Positions 49,401-58,259 of a stretch of DNA of 64,000 nt are shown here, piece after piece. The translations under genes were made by a program, and so were the position numbers. The stretch is from Anisus vortex. Its lineage: Eukaryota > Mollusca > Gastropoda > Planorbidae. The notes below the pieces were generated by a model. That model was given only the letters and a program-made list of their open reading frames with translations. It made no database searches and was not told the origin of the DNA. Every line of letters starts with the position of its first letter. Positions within the stretch are counted from its first letter, which is position 1. Where the stretch lies: assembly GCA_949126835.1 (NCBI GenBank), contig OX421492.1, positions 39,390,886 to 39,454,885 of the forward strand. Reading direction: 5' to 3'.

Positions 49401-52400
49401 CTAAAGCCAATACCCGCCTTTGCAGAACCATTTAGCCACTTGCTAATAGACTGTGTAGGTCCTTTGCCTAAAACAAAGACAGGACACCAGTACTTATTCA
49501 CTATAATGTGCACTGCCACGAGATATCCTGAAGCTATTCCGCTACGCACCATTAACGCAGATAAGATATCTGACGCATTGATTGCATTTTGTTCAAGATA
49601 CGGTCTTCCAAAGACTATACAGTCAGACCGAGGATCTAACTTTACATCAAAGCTGTTTAACCAGGTCTTAAAGAAACTAGGCATCCAACATGCAACTTCA
49701 ACTGCGTACCATCCGCAAAGCCAAGGTGCCCTAGAAAGATATCATCAGACTCTGAAAACCATGCTCCGCACATACTGTTTTGAGAACACTGAAGACTGTG
49801 ATCGCGGTATTCCATTCGCTCTTTTCGCGACTAGAGAAACTGTGCAGGAATCTCTTGGATTCAGTCCGTTCGAGTTAGTGTTTGGACATTCAGTTCGAGG
49901 ACCTCTAAAACTGTTGCAGGAAACCTTGTTAAATTCTGATGAAGAGACTGGACTCGTAGCTTATGTGGAACAATTTAGCAATAGAATCTATCATGCTTTT
50001 AATCATGTTAAAGATAATCTTTTGCAGGCTCAGAAAAGAATGAAAGGGTACTATGATGTCAAGGCCAGATCCCGATGTTTCCATCCTGGTGATAAAGTCC
50101 TCATGTTGACCCAATTGTCTGGACAACCCCTGAGTGCAAAATATACAGGACCATATCAGGTTTTAGATAAAATCAGTGATGTAACATACATTGTAAAAAC
50201 CCCTGATAGAAGGAAAACACAGAGACTGTGCCATATAAACATGCTAAAACCTTATGTTGTTAGGGAAGAACAAACTGACATTAGGCCAGTGAGTGCTATC
50301 AAAACTGTTGAAACACCCCCGCCTAAATTTAAAAAGACAATCATAGAAAGTAAACTTCAGAACACTGAAGCACTTAAAAACCTCAATGATAAACTGGCAC
50401 ATCTAGACTCAGGTGAACAGACTTCTATCAAGGGTTTAATCTATGATCATGTAAATTTGTTTAGTGATGTTCCTAACAAAACAACTTTGGTTACCCATGA
50501 TGTAGTTTTAAAAGATGATAATGTTAAACCTGTCAAACAACATCCGTATAGGGTTAATACCATACAACTTAAGAATAACTTACGTATTGGTAAAAGATCA
50601 CATCGTCGCGGACACCCTATCGCGCATGTAACAAATGTATAAGGAAATAGATAACTTCATGTATATATTCTGATAATCCTAACTAAGAGAATTGGATCAT
50701 TTAAAATATAAATGCATGAATATATGAATATGTTGTGATTATTTTATGCAATATCTTATGCCTTATTTTATGCCATGAATATTTCCATTTGCTAAAACAA
50801 ATATTATTATTGTTGTAGAAAAAAAAAAAAAAAAGAACCTAATAAGTTACTTATAAATATTATGGATTTATGAACATAATTTTTCTTTATTAGTAAGATA
50901 ATGAATGAACAGAAATGTACATCCTTATTTTGAAACAATCAAACTATAGTTGTGATTATGTAAAAACCAAAATAGAGTAATGTGCATACACTTCACATGC
51001 TTACACACTTAAGATTAAATTCTTACTCTTAAGTTTATTTAAATATTAATTTCATTTAAGTTGAATTAATTAATGATTGAATTGTTTAATATGATAACAT
51101 TAGTTATGTTGATTTTTACCTTATAAATAAGATGATGATGTTTATAAGGAATGATATCTCAGAGAGTATAATTTTTTTAATAACGCGAACATGTGTTATG
51201 GTCTAAGGATAACTTAAGATCCTATATGATGAGGGTTTAATAGAATAAATTATTTCCCTTACTTGTCTTATTTAAAGGACTACCCAGGTGGAGTCAGTTT
51301 TTTTTTTTTGTATATTGTTTAGAACTAAAGTTAAGTGCAGGCGGTTCTAAAAGAAATTGCACACTTCTATTGTTTAGTATGCAATGTTCTTTTCCTTTTG
51401 GTACGGGCGACTGTTACGAAACGTAAATTCCCTACATTGTAATGTTAATAAACCAACTGAATCATTTAAGCGAATTGCGTTTAAACGATATAAATATTTC
51501 TCAGCTCAAAGTTTCCCCCGGGTTTTTCCTAACCTAATTTGAGCATTATTGTTTTTTATTAACCTCGATAAAAACATGAACTGTGCACGTACCTACAGCG
51601 TGTCAAGGCCGTCCGGTCTCTCCTTATTTTGTTAGAGCATTATTGCTTGTTCTTAATAAAAAAACATTCTGATCACGCAGTCAACATGCAGGCTTGATTC
51701 AAATATTCGTGTCACTAGGCTGTCTGGTTTTTCCAACGATTGACCCGTAATATATTTCTACGCGATTCGACACTTTTAGTCAGTTCTTGGCGTACATTCG
51801 ATCAGATAACATCTAAGATTCTGAGTCTCTGAGTATCGTTTCTATTTGAGTTGTATTATGGAAAATTTATTATTCTACTATTAACTACAATGCTATATGT
51901 TCATTGAGGATATTCATTACTAATTGGAATATGTGTATTTCTTGATTGTGTATATAATATTATTTGGATTCCTACTGGATTGATGTTGTAAATTAAACCA
52001 AATTTATCGTTGCTTTCTACACAACTTGGTTAGCGTCAATATTTCAAAGTTATATACATGTGTGTATGTGTAATATTTATTCAACTATATTAATAATCTA
52101 CACTACCACTCGACATCGAGGTTCTTGCTGTATAATATGAGCCACATAAATAATTATACATGAAGTAAATCAACTGAAAACTCTAAAACTACGCTATGTG
52201 AATTGCCAGGGGATTATAAGAACCAGGAATACTCTAGACAACTACAAATAAACTTCAGAATAATATAATAAGATCTTCACTAATACAAGGATACTCACAC
52301 TAATAATAACAATACTATAACTATTATTTTCATAAATTGAATGGGGGCTCTAGCCGTAATAACATTATAAATCATAATTATACTTGTGTGATCTAAATAG

Positions 52401-52646
52401 AAGGTCTCATCCATAATTTATTATGGTGAATAAATTGCCTTGTAATAGTATGTACAAGATAAAAGCTAGTAAAATAAACATGGTAAAAATATCTACCTCA
52501 GTGGAAAGCCAAGGATTGTCCTGCTCAAGCTGATCCCAATTCACATCTTCACTAACAAAGGCAAAGCGATTCTTCATAGACACATCTCCTAAGTATTTGT
52601 TCAAGAGCTCTTTGCCCTTAACTTCATAAATTGCCTTAGCAGACAT
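29105..52646 (-). CDS. ACLY: ATP-citrate lyase (ATP-citrate synthase), complete coding sequence
   Basis: Twenty-nine coding exons with GT/AG borders and consistent phase give 1,097 residues plus stop, against about 1,101 in human. The enzyme converts citrate, CoA and ATP to acetyl-CoA and oxaloacetate in the cytosol, feeding lipid synthesis and histone acetylation. N-terminal half: ATP-grasp succinyl-CoA-ligase-like, from M-S-A-K-A-I-Y-E-V and [15 protein letters not shown]. Middle: CoA-ligase domain with the phospho-accepting histidine at residue 749 (F-G-H-A-G-A-C-A-N). C-terminal citrate-synthase domain: His889 (A-D-H-G-P), His964 (G-H-R-V-K-S) and Asp1015 (N-V-D-G), spaced 75 and 51 residues exactly as in human. 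ATG at 52644-52646 is chosen because it matches the family start. An upstream acceptor at 52672 implies a 5' UTR exon. The first coding intron (7.5 kb) contains an antisense LTR retrotransposon; splice sites are intact. Confidence 0.97.
34574..34815 (-). CDS. ACLY: ACLY exon 13: regulatory linker and start of CoA-ligase domain
   Basis: The exon opens with a Ser/Thr-rich linker of about 40 residues, including S-R-R-G-S with Ser452 in an R-R-x-S basophilic kinase context, then [22 protein letters not shown]. The equivalent mammalian linker carries Ser455, phosphorylated by Akt/PKA-type kinases to raise activity. The site here is placed similarly but its sequence differs; phosphorylation is inferred. 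Confidence 0.9.
36560..36568 (-). other. Candidate 9-nt ACLY microexon
   Basis: Between exons 12 and 13 the minus strand reads ...CATCAG, GGATCCCAG, GTAAAT: an AG acceptor, nine bases and a good donor. In phase 0 it would add G-S-Q to the linker just before Q-S-P-A. Vertebrate ACLY also has an alternatively spliced exon at this position. The pyrimidine tract is weak, so chance is possible. Confidence 0.25.
36795..52646 (-). CDS. ACLY: ACLY exons 1-12: ATP-grasp and CoA-binding/citrate-binding part
   Basis: Exons, 5' to 3': 52497-52646, 44861-44983, 44267-44329, 41397-41495, 41171-41262, 40876-40955, 39894-40024, 39289-39407, 38374-38510, 38194-38255, 37141-37258 and 36795-36946 (complement). 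They encode the ATP-grasp lobes ([17 protein letters not shown]) and the citrate-binding region ([42 protein letters not shown]). All match the conserved family core. Confidence 0.95.
37262..37440. repeat. TG-rich simple-sequence tract
   Basis: Irregular tandem units such as GTAAGTGTGTTTATGTA fill the intron after ACLY exon 11. It is a decayed microsatellite without coding potential. Confidence 0.7.
37573..37659 (+). repeat. tRNA-derived pol III unit (SINE head or tRNA pseudogene)
   Basis: A box TAGCTCAGTGG at 37582-37592 and B box GGTTCGATTCT at 37625-37635 lie 32 bases apart, the normal tRNA spacing, and a T8 run at 37652-37659 could terminate pol III. The middle has CTGTTAT, an Asn-like anticodon loop, but the anticodon, D and T stems pair poorly (CCGGG against CTCCA in the T arm), so it is not a functional tRNA. 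It lies in an ACLY intron on the opposite strand. Confidence 0.6.
41856..44092. repeat. Dispersed repeat family, copy 2 (interrupted)
   Basis: Starts ACGGTATTTACTCAAAA and ends TTATACGTGAGTATGTAATG, so its ends are inverted relative to one another. The body aligns with copy 1 (25066-26512) from start to end once the insert at 41970-43034 is removed, leaving about 1.17 kb. It sits in an ACLY intron. Confidence 0.7.
41970..43030. mobile_element. piggyBac-like TTAA transposon, 1,061 bp, nested in repeat copy 2
   Basis: Flanked by TTAA at 41966-41969 and 43031-43034. Ends are inverted: CCCCTAAAGCGTTAAC at the left and CCCCTAAAGCGCTGACC at the right read inward, i.e. an 11-bp perfect terminal repeat beginning CCC, as in piggyBac. 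Copies 1 and 3 of the host repeat both show the uninterrupted site GTCATTAAGTT with one TTAA. Short open frames inside show no recognisable transposase, so it is non-autonomous. Confidence 0.85.
45537..46572 (+). repeat. 5' LTR
   Basis: Begins TGTTACGAAACGTAAATTCC and ends CCTTGTAATA; identical in length to the 3' LTR. Relative to it I counted four substitutions: one in GATTAAAATATT, two in GGATTTTTACTGG and one in CTCGTCC. No convincing primer-binding site directly follows; TGGGTTTTGC starts four bases downstream. Confidence 0.9.
46977..50642 (+). CDS. Retrotransposon Gag-protease-integrase polyprotein with RT stub (1,221 aa)
   Basis: Residues about 15-58 form a SAP-like helical segment; 95-150 are highly charged coiled coil; a CCHC zinc knuckle (C-S-H-C-K-R-I-G-H...C) begins at 377. 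The aspartic protease has D-T-G-A at 528-531. Integrase follows directly: the HHCC zinc finger (His754, His761, then C-K-S-C-N-T-C), catalytic Asp825, Asp884 and Glu920 with 35 residues between the last two, and a G-P-Y motif at 1058-1060 typical of Ty3/gypsy integrase. From 1161 (L-F-S-D-V-P) to about 1194 (K-Q-H-P-Y-R-V-N) it matches the start of gypsy RT, after which unrelated residues lead to the stop. No RT catalytic motif is present. Start chosen as the first ATG in the frame after the 5' LTR. Confidence 0.9.
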   Translation: MEATNNLTLDPEIFDLTSEQLNKMSMIQLKELAKSLGISITETRPSKTKLLQEVTECLRKQGTLIIEETTANDNINDESDDELLFPITQRVKHTTGDLSEELKFKLELRKMELEMERENKRIEMEREIAREKIASQERIEIARSRTSNHSNASSEADAELYKFKKHIPVFEDNSVEEFFMIFERNARDYQFPEGKKAILLRSALNKGKALDVVLSLTEEELYDYELIKNRVLLSYALTPEKYRKVFRESKKEQEQSHVDFLRQKKKYFERWIRSKGVNKDFDKLANLMLMEDFNNNIRGDVRIHLADKGVEQVETAAVMADEYVIIHSSNKFTTVDKSKFQNRDMKVEKKTMNPNESYQSKRHQQSNEGPTNSKPTCSHCKRIGHTKEKCWILNGNPNKKNVVLSYVAMPKQRTHENVKKDIRTQTEIPSANADNLTKHTYLGNLKPEIVPEIETMVFNNSNSNLSSKESISDRTTMSTKHTSYKNNLDTDLIDTEIPSNCLPFIEEGTVSSIINGVTSEKNIRILRDTGAEVSLLLENTVPTSQSTYTGQDLTIQGISRKNVQVPLHQIQLKSAYFTGNVVVGVYKSLLFKGVSLILGNDIAGDVVHSISKKKQYLNKSESFIKPICIVTRGMAQQQKSVETMSKSKIEPEIDLQATFLADILSGPSVKTTESNLSPRQLLLLEQNRDSGIKHLKKKVITEQEAEMNGNGFFLKEGILMQKWRDVKCDNDNCREGSQIVVPAIYRNDILHMAHDTPYAGHLGVNKTYRRILPYFYWPGLHRDVTKYCKSCNTCQIVGKPNQTIPVAPLKPIPAFAEPFSHLLIDCVGPLPKTKTGHQYLFTIMCTATRYPEAIPLRTINADKISDALIAFCSRYGLPKTIQSDRGSNFTSKLFNQVLKKLGIQHATSTAYHPQSQGALERYHQTLKTMLRTYCFENTEDCDRGIPFALFATRETVQESLGFSPFELVFGHSVRGPLKLLQETLLNSDEETGLVAYVEQFSNRIYHAFNHVKDNLLQAQKRMKGYYDVKARSRCFHPGDKVLMLTQLSGQPLSAKYTGPYQVLDKISDVTYIVKTPDRRKTQRLCHINMLKPYVVREEQTDIRPVSAIKTVETPPPKFKKTIIESKLQNTEALKNLNDKLAHLDSGEQTSIKGLIYDHVNLFSDVPNKTTLVTHDVVLKDDNVKPVKQHPYRVNTIQLKNNLRIGKRSHRRGHPIAHVTNV
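50643..51411 (+). other. Non-coding 3' internal region of the LTR element
   Basis: About 770 bases, very AT-rich with an A14-15 run near 50820. No RT, RNase H or envelope-like frame is present. Confidence 0.7.
51412..52447 (+). repeat. 3' LTR
   Basis: Same length as the 5' LTR and about 99.6% identical. The sequence just before it (GGTACGGGCGAC) is not a good polypurine tract, which is odd for an element with such young LTRs. Confidence 0.9.
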
Positions 52647-53066
52647 TCTTATCAGAACAGAGATTCAGGCTCTATCAAATAAAGAAAAAAACACAATAAT
52701 GAAACACAATTAGGAATTGGTGAAAATTAAAGATAGCTTTTTACTTAGCTTAAAAATGTAAGCCAACATTTATACAATTATAAAATTACTGGTATTACAT
52801 GAATACATATGAATGTTGAAAATGTTAATATTCAAATAGATATTAGGTTATAAATAATGTATGATATTAATCCTGTAGTAGGCCTACTTAATCCATATTG
52901 AATATTTTATTAAACGGAAACATTATACAGTCATTAAAGTACACCAGCATGCATTATACACAAAACATGTGTGTGTTTCTGTTAATTTTAGAGAAAGCGG
53001 TATCTAGAATACTGCTTGTTATGTATATTAAAGCTCCTACAAACTAATTGCACTTAAAATTATATA

Positions 53067-53560
53067 CTATATATATTCGCGTATAGGTCTCAATTTTCTT
53101 TACCTACAATTTTTTTTAGAAAATTAGAGGTTTACGAGAGAAACCTATCACTACTCTGTCATTAAGTTGTAGCTATTGGTGAGTGTAATGATGTAGAATT
53201 ACTAGGATATTGCAAAGAGCCACACTTTAATTAGTTTAAAAAGTAACCTAATCTTTTGAACTTTTGGACCGATTGTGTATTGCCGAAGCGTTGCGTAAGC
53301 CTAAGGAGGCATTTTTTGTACTGATCAATATGACGATATGGGAAGAATCGTAAATGTGTAAAAGCCTATCTAAACCTATATTATAGGCTTCCTAAGCTTT
53401 TAGACTGGTAGCTTAAGATGCATTTTATTTGGCTATAGCCTACTAAGGCAGTGTTTAGCATTCTGAGAAAACCACGCAACAACTACAATCAGTTGATCGA
53501 CAAATTTCAGGACATTTCAGAAAAACCCAGCACTCTAACTGTCAAGCTTAATTTTGCTTC
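53067..53560. repeat. Dispersed repeat family, copy 3 (truncated)
   Basis: Starts near TATATATTCGCGTATAGG and matches the first third of copies 1 and 2 (GTCATTAAGTTG, GATGTAGAATTACTAGGATA, GTGTTTAGCATTCTGAGAAA). It stops at a CCCAGCACTC motif also present in copies 1 and 2, so it is 3'-deleted. It provides an empty site for the piggyBac-like insertion. Confidence 0.65.
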
Positions 53561-54133
53561 AGATTAATTTAATGAAAAAAAAATTACAATAGTCATTGGT
53601 GGCAAAATCTAATCTACAATCTTCTTTTTTCTTCATACAGTTTCTCCTGTCACTCTGGGCCTGGTATCAGAACCGTGTAATTAAACATCAAGCTTCTTAT
53701 AATTTTTAAATTAACAATTAGTCATGCTTCTATTCGTTTCATTTTTCCATAGCAGTATAACATTTACCAGAAGATTTAAATTATAATAAAAGAATAATGA
53801 TTACTGTAGATATCCAAATATTTCACTAGAAGTTAACAAACAAATTTGTTAAATAATGTAGGTTTACAAAATTATAGTAGGCCTATAGTAAAAAAGAGTA
53901 TAATATATACCAATATTAACATCACACAGTCAACAAGGATTAATAAAATAAAATAGACTTTCTTTATCCTACTATTCTATTAAAATTAAAATGTCCCAAA
54001 AAAGAGTGATAATAATCAAACAAACACAAACAATTTAATTTCATTATATCATTATAATCTAGATTCTAGATGTATGCTTAGAAGTGATTTATGTAGCCTA
54101 ATATCTTTTCTACTACTTAAAATTAAGCCTATA

Positions 54134-55384
54134 GAGTAAATCACCCTTTGCGAACACCATAAGGCTAAAAATAGCACCACACTTAGTTTTTGTGACGTAG
54201 TGTCTAAACCGTTAGACATAGGATAAAAACGAAAGTACCAAAATATAGTACAACAAAGTGGCTACTTGATTAATCATACATTATTGTATTACTATGCAGG
54301 GTTAGGGTGTATATTGCATACTCAGACACCATGTTTGCTGCTTCATAGCGAACACTTTTTTTTCATTAAACTTCACAGCGAACATTTTAATTTCAGAGCA
54401 AACACTAAGCCAAAGTCATCAAATATTTATTATTTTGTTAATGTAACGAACACTGGAGATGCCCATGCTATTATATTGTCACATGCATTTGTCTAGACTT
54501 TGACAGCTTGTTTACATTTTTTTTTAAATTTTTTTTTCTAAACCAATGAGTTTTATGGTGTAAAATCTAGATCTATTTATGAGTGAGCCAAGAATTTTCA
54601 AGAAAACCTCTGCAACGACAGTAAAAAGAAAGACAATCTAGTTTTCCTATAGTCTACATGTGCCTTTTGATAAATGCATATCTGTACTGTATTTTCAAAC
54701 AAACAACATTGAAATTGAAACCTTTCTAGTTCCATTAAATGTAATATCATAGATCTATAGACTATATAATATATGTAGTAGCTGCTATCAGAGCTTACTT
54801 CAATTACATTTCTTGACCCTTCTCTTTTCAGTGCTTTTTTCTGCTCTTCTTCTCTCCCGAGTCTTGCTCTAAGTACAGCTCATCTAATAATCTAATAATA
54901 ATCCCTTTGAGGTGTATTTTTGACAGTTTTTAGATACCCACCACAACAGAAAAAAAAGTGTTCGCTATGAGGATCAATCCTACGTTTTGCATACTTCATT
55001 ACGAACACTCCTTTAAAACGAATATTACTATAAATAAGTATTGTAAATCATAACAGCATTGTTCCTTAACTATATCCTAGAGATAATCAGATAGCAAACA
55101 CATTTAAATGTAAAAAGGAAAGGAAAAGTAGTCTTAACCCCGATACCACCCTCGTTCATCCGGTGGGAGGTTTTTAGCATAGCCGCCACCATGGCTCCAA
55201 ATGTCGGCACTTTTTGATAGAAAAATGCTCTTCCCGTAACTGAAATGGCCTAAGGATATTGAGGAATAACTGCTTTCTTTATATTGACGCTCGCTTTCGT
55301 AGTAGACATGAAAATAGAGAAACTGTGAACGTTTTTCGAGTGGTGTTCGCAACGTGCTGGTGTTCGCGCTGAGGTGATTTACTC
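54134..55384. mobile_element. TA-flanked inverted-repeat transposon, 1,251 bp, superfamily unknown
   Basis: Left end GAGTAAATCACCCTTTGCG and inverted right end GAGTAAATCACCTCAGCGCG share the first 12 bases and then CGAACACC. Both sides are flanked by TA (54132-54133 and 55385-55386). Inside, GCGAACAC-like words recur near both ends in both directions, as binding-site repeats do. A minus-strand frame at 55134-55352 (M-R-T-P-L-E-K-R-S...) has unremarkable codons and no known domain. TA target duplication suggests Tc1/mariner-like or related chemistry, but no transposase is seen. Confidence 0.65.
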
Positions 55385-55389
55385 TAGTA

Positions 55390-57200
55390 AGTTTGATCTA
55401 AGTCTAAGAGACTAAGAATACAAGTTTTAAGTAGGATTTCAAACATTATAAAACTTTAAGAACTTAGTATAAATTATACATATAAATATAACACTCTGTC
55501 TGCCTGACTCTGCCTGCCTAAAACAGTAATTCTAGCAGAACAGGATATAAGCCTAAAATTATTTAGTCATGACTGACAAACTGAAAATATAATATAGGAT
55601 TGGTTACCATATTTATATATATACATATAAGCTAAATTCCTTAGGGGAAAATTAAATAGGCCTGTATAACATAATCCACGATAAGCCATAACCATAAGCT
55701 ACAGATACAAATTTCATAAACTACAATGAACAGAATGCTAGGCTATGGATCTAATAATTTTTTTTATATTTTAAATATAATTATTATTAATTTTTTTATA
55801 ATTATTTTTTATAATTATTATTTTAGCCTACATATTTATTCAATATTGTGATCGGGTTAAAAATAGGCAAGTCTTTATTTAACAAAAAGCCAAATTGCCC
55901 AGCGTTGCCCATGGAAATAAATACATAGTTAAGTTAGGATAGGGCATTAGTCTGATTAGTGCCCTTAGCTGCCTTAGGAGGCGGCTTAGCTGGTTTAGGG
56001 CCTTTTATATTTATTTTTATGATTTATGTAGCCTAGTTTTAGGCCTTAGAATTTAGTGGCAACTTTAGACTAATGCAGTCTTCTCTTAGTCTTAAAGACT
56101 AGACCCTTAGACTTAGACTTAGACCTTAGTCGCCTTAGTCTGCCTTAGACAAAGACCAAACACACAAAGATGCTGCTACTCCAGTAACTTTACTCTAGTT
56201 CTAGTCTCTACTCACTAACTGTAGATAGTGTAAGTAGTCTGTAGTCCAGTAGCCTATTGATTGACGTCTATATATCTATATTATAATAAATTATATATAT
56301 AGACTTTAGGTCTAGATAGTATTGAACTGTATTGAAGCAATATCAATTGATATGACGATGGACCGAAGAATGTGTAAATATAGCCACCAATTGTATTTGG
56401 GCTAAAGGCTTTGTTAACTTCCTTATCCAGTGCAAGTAGAGCGAGAATTGTATAATTTTTTTTAAGTAAGACGGGGTGAAGTAGTGCCGATTGTAAGCCT
56501 AGGCCTATCCTATTTTTATGACAAATGTAAATAAATGGCTTCTAAAATATAGTAGACCTACTTTTCTTTTCTAAAGAGCGCTGAAGCGAATTTGTTGAAC
56601 CTACTCAGCCTACTGGTAGCTAACATTTGTAGACATATAAAATAATAATATAATTGATAAATAACAAAAATAAAGTAGAATCTATGCTCTATGACATGAA
56701 TTTAACGAGTTTTGTTGTTGTTGTTTTTTTGTTATCTCCAAATTCCGAATGATTGTCCGACTGTTGAGCTGAGCTGAGTTATGATTCAGTTATAAAATTA
56801 AATTGTTGATTGAATATTCAATATTATTCGTGACTGACAGGGACACATCGGAAGAATAAATGTTTTGTTTTATTTATGATATAATCGTTTAATATATTTT
56901 TTCTTTAAATAAATAAAAAATCAACACAAAATTAACGTTTTTATATAATTAATTATACACGGCAAAACATAGCCTGCAGTGCCCTGCAGCCTAACTTTAT
57001 AAAATTAGGATCGGATACCGGATAGTGCGAGACTTACTAAAATTTAATTTATAAGAGTACTTAAGACGTATAATTTGCCGGTAGGCAAGATAAGAAAAGA
57101 GCGTTTTTTTAATATTAATAAAGCTTACCAATGGCAGTGAGAGTCCCAATACTATTCGTACTAAATCCTCTGAGCAATAATCAACGAGCGTAATATGCCT
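55390..57200. other. Low-complexity and AT-rich DNA upstream of ACLY
   Basis: Contains a degenerated CCTTAGAC/TTAGGCC tract at about 55960-56160 and AT-rich runs. No coding frame or clear element was found. If the non-coding exon at 57210 belongs to ACLY, this is part of its first intron. Confidence 0.5.
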
Positions 57201-57209
57201 ACAACTCAC

Positions 57210-57290
57210 CTACAGCCAAAGCCGGGGTATAACTACTAATGCTCTCGTGTGGTGAGAACCATCAGCCGATGAGCTGACGATGTTCTTTAA
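57210..57290 (-). promoter_or_regulatory. Candidate non-coding first exon / promoter area of ACLY
   Basis: On the minus strand a relatively GC-rich stretch ends CTTTGGCTGTAG followed by GTGAGTTG, a strong donor. It precedes ACLY by 4.5 kb, and ACLY's first coding exon has an upstream acceptor at 52672, so a 5' UTR exon is needed. The link is positional only. Confidence 0.3.
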
Positions 57291-58088
57291 CCTTTGCATA
57301 AATTACAATCCGTTATATTATTATTATCATTTTAATGTAAACAATTTAAATATTAAATGTATGTTTTCGGAAATTCTATTTCGAGTTGACTAAGAAAGTA
57401 GAATGTACAAAAATGTAATAATAATCTAAAATGTATGTTTTAATAATATATAATTGACGGAAAAAAAATCGATGAAATATGCAAATGTAGCCGCCGAGTC
57501 TACCCGAACCGTTAGTTCCAAAAATAACAATTTCACATTCGTAAACAAACAAGCACAAAGACACAAAGTGTAAACAAACAAAACAAATACAGGATTTCAT
57601 TTTGTTAAAATTAAAAGATCAACAATACTAATTTCTTCTTTATTGCCTGGTCTTACATAAACCTCTATTATAATATCCCGTTTTCTTTTACGCTGGGCAT
57701 TAGCGGCATGACCCAGGCCTATAGGGTCGTTAACCTATCCTATAGGCTAGTCGAAAAGTAAAAAGGTCAGGGCATGGTCAACTGATAATGCAAAATGCTA
57801 AGCACCCAGCGTGTGTAGGTCAAAGCCTGGTGCGGGTTCTCGTGGCGACGGTTTGGTGATCGTTTGGATTCGTTTTGTTTTCAAACCATAACATCTAACA
57901 AACAATATATATTTAGGACTATCAAAAATTAAATGGGCCTAAGTTGAACAGCTTTAACTAGCAAGATTGTGCGGCTCACTGATCCTGAATAGGCTATAAG
58001 TCACTATAGGCGTGGTTATGAGCGCGTGGTCAATATTTTGTTTTATTCTTGCCCTCTTGATGTCAACATATATAGGTCTATCTGCTAC

Positions 58089-58250
58089 CAGTGCCCTCAC
58101 ATAGGGGGGGGGGGCATATGCCAGGGGGCGGCACTTCCAGGGGGGCGGCAAATGTAGTCTAGATATAGCACTAAACAAGCAGTTACAATATGGAAGGGGC
58201 GGCGCTGAAACTTTTGCCCTAGGGCGCCACATAAGTTTGTAAAGGCTCTG
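58089..58250. mobile_element. Small hAT-like MITE, 162 bp
   Basis: Left end CAGTGCCCTCACATAGGGG and inverted right end CAGAGCCTTTACAAACTTAT start with the hAT-type CAG motif. Flanks TCTGCTAC and GCTGCCAC agree at 6 of 8 positions, a possible aged 8-bp duplication. The interior is GC-rich with G and GGGGCGGC runs, unlike the surrounding DNA. Confidence 0.45.
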
Positions 58251-58259
58251 GCTGCCACC

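Larger units (their letters stand above)
45537..52447 (+). mobile_element. Ty3/gypsy-type LTR retrotransposon with Gmr1-like domain order, RT/RNase H deleted
   Basis: Two 1,036-bp LTRs (45537-46572 and 51412-52447) bound a 4.8-kb interior, with GTAT target duplications at 45533-45536 and 52448-52451. The single long frame encodes Gag, protease and integrase, then only the first residues of reverse transcriptase; RT and RNase H are otherwise gone. In ordinary Ty3/gypsy elements integrase follows RNase H, so integrase ahead of RT is the arrangement of the Gmr1 group. LTRs differ at about 4 positions, so insertion is recent and must have used enzymes supplied in trans. It lies antisense in the first coding intron of ACLY. 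Confidence 0.9.

Noticed and set aside
47129..49684. Several minus-strand open frames of 65-163 residues inside the retroelement
   Set aside because: They are shadows of the 1,221-codon Gag-protease-integrase frame on the plus strand.
55134..55352. Minus-strand 72-codon frame as a cellular gene
   Set aside because: It lies inside the terminal repeats of the TA-flanked transposon and has no recognised domain or splice signals.
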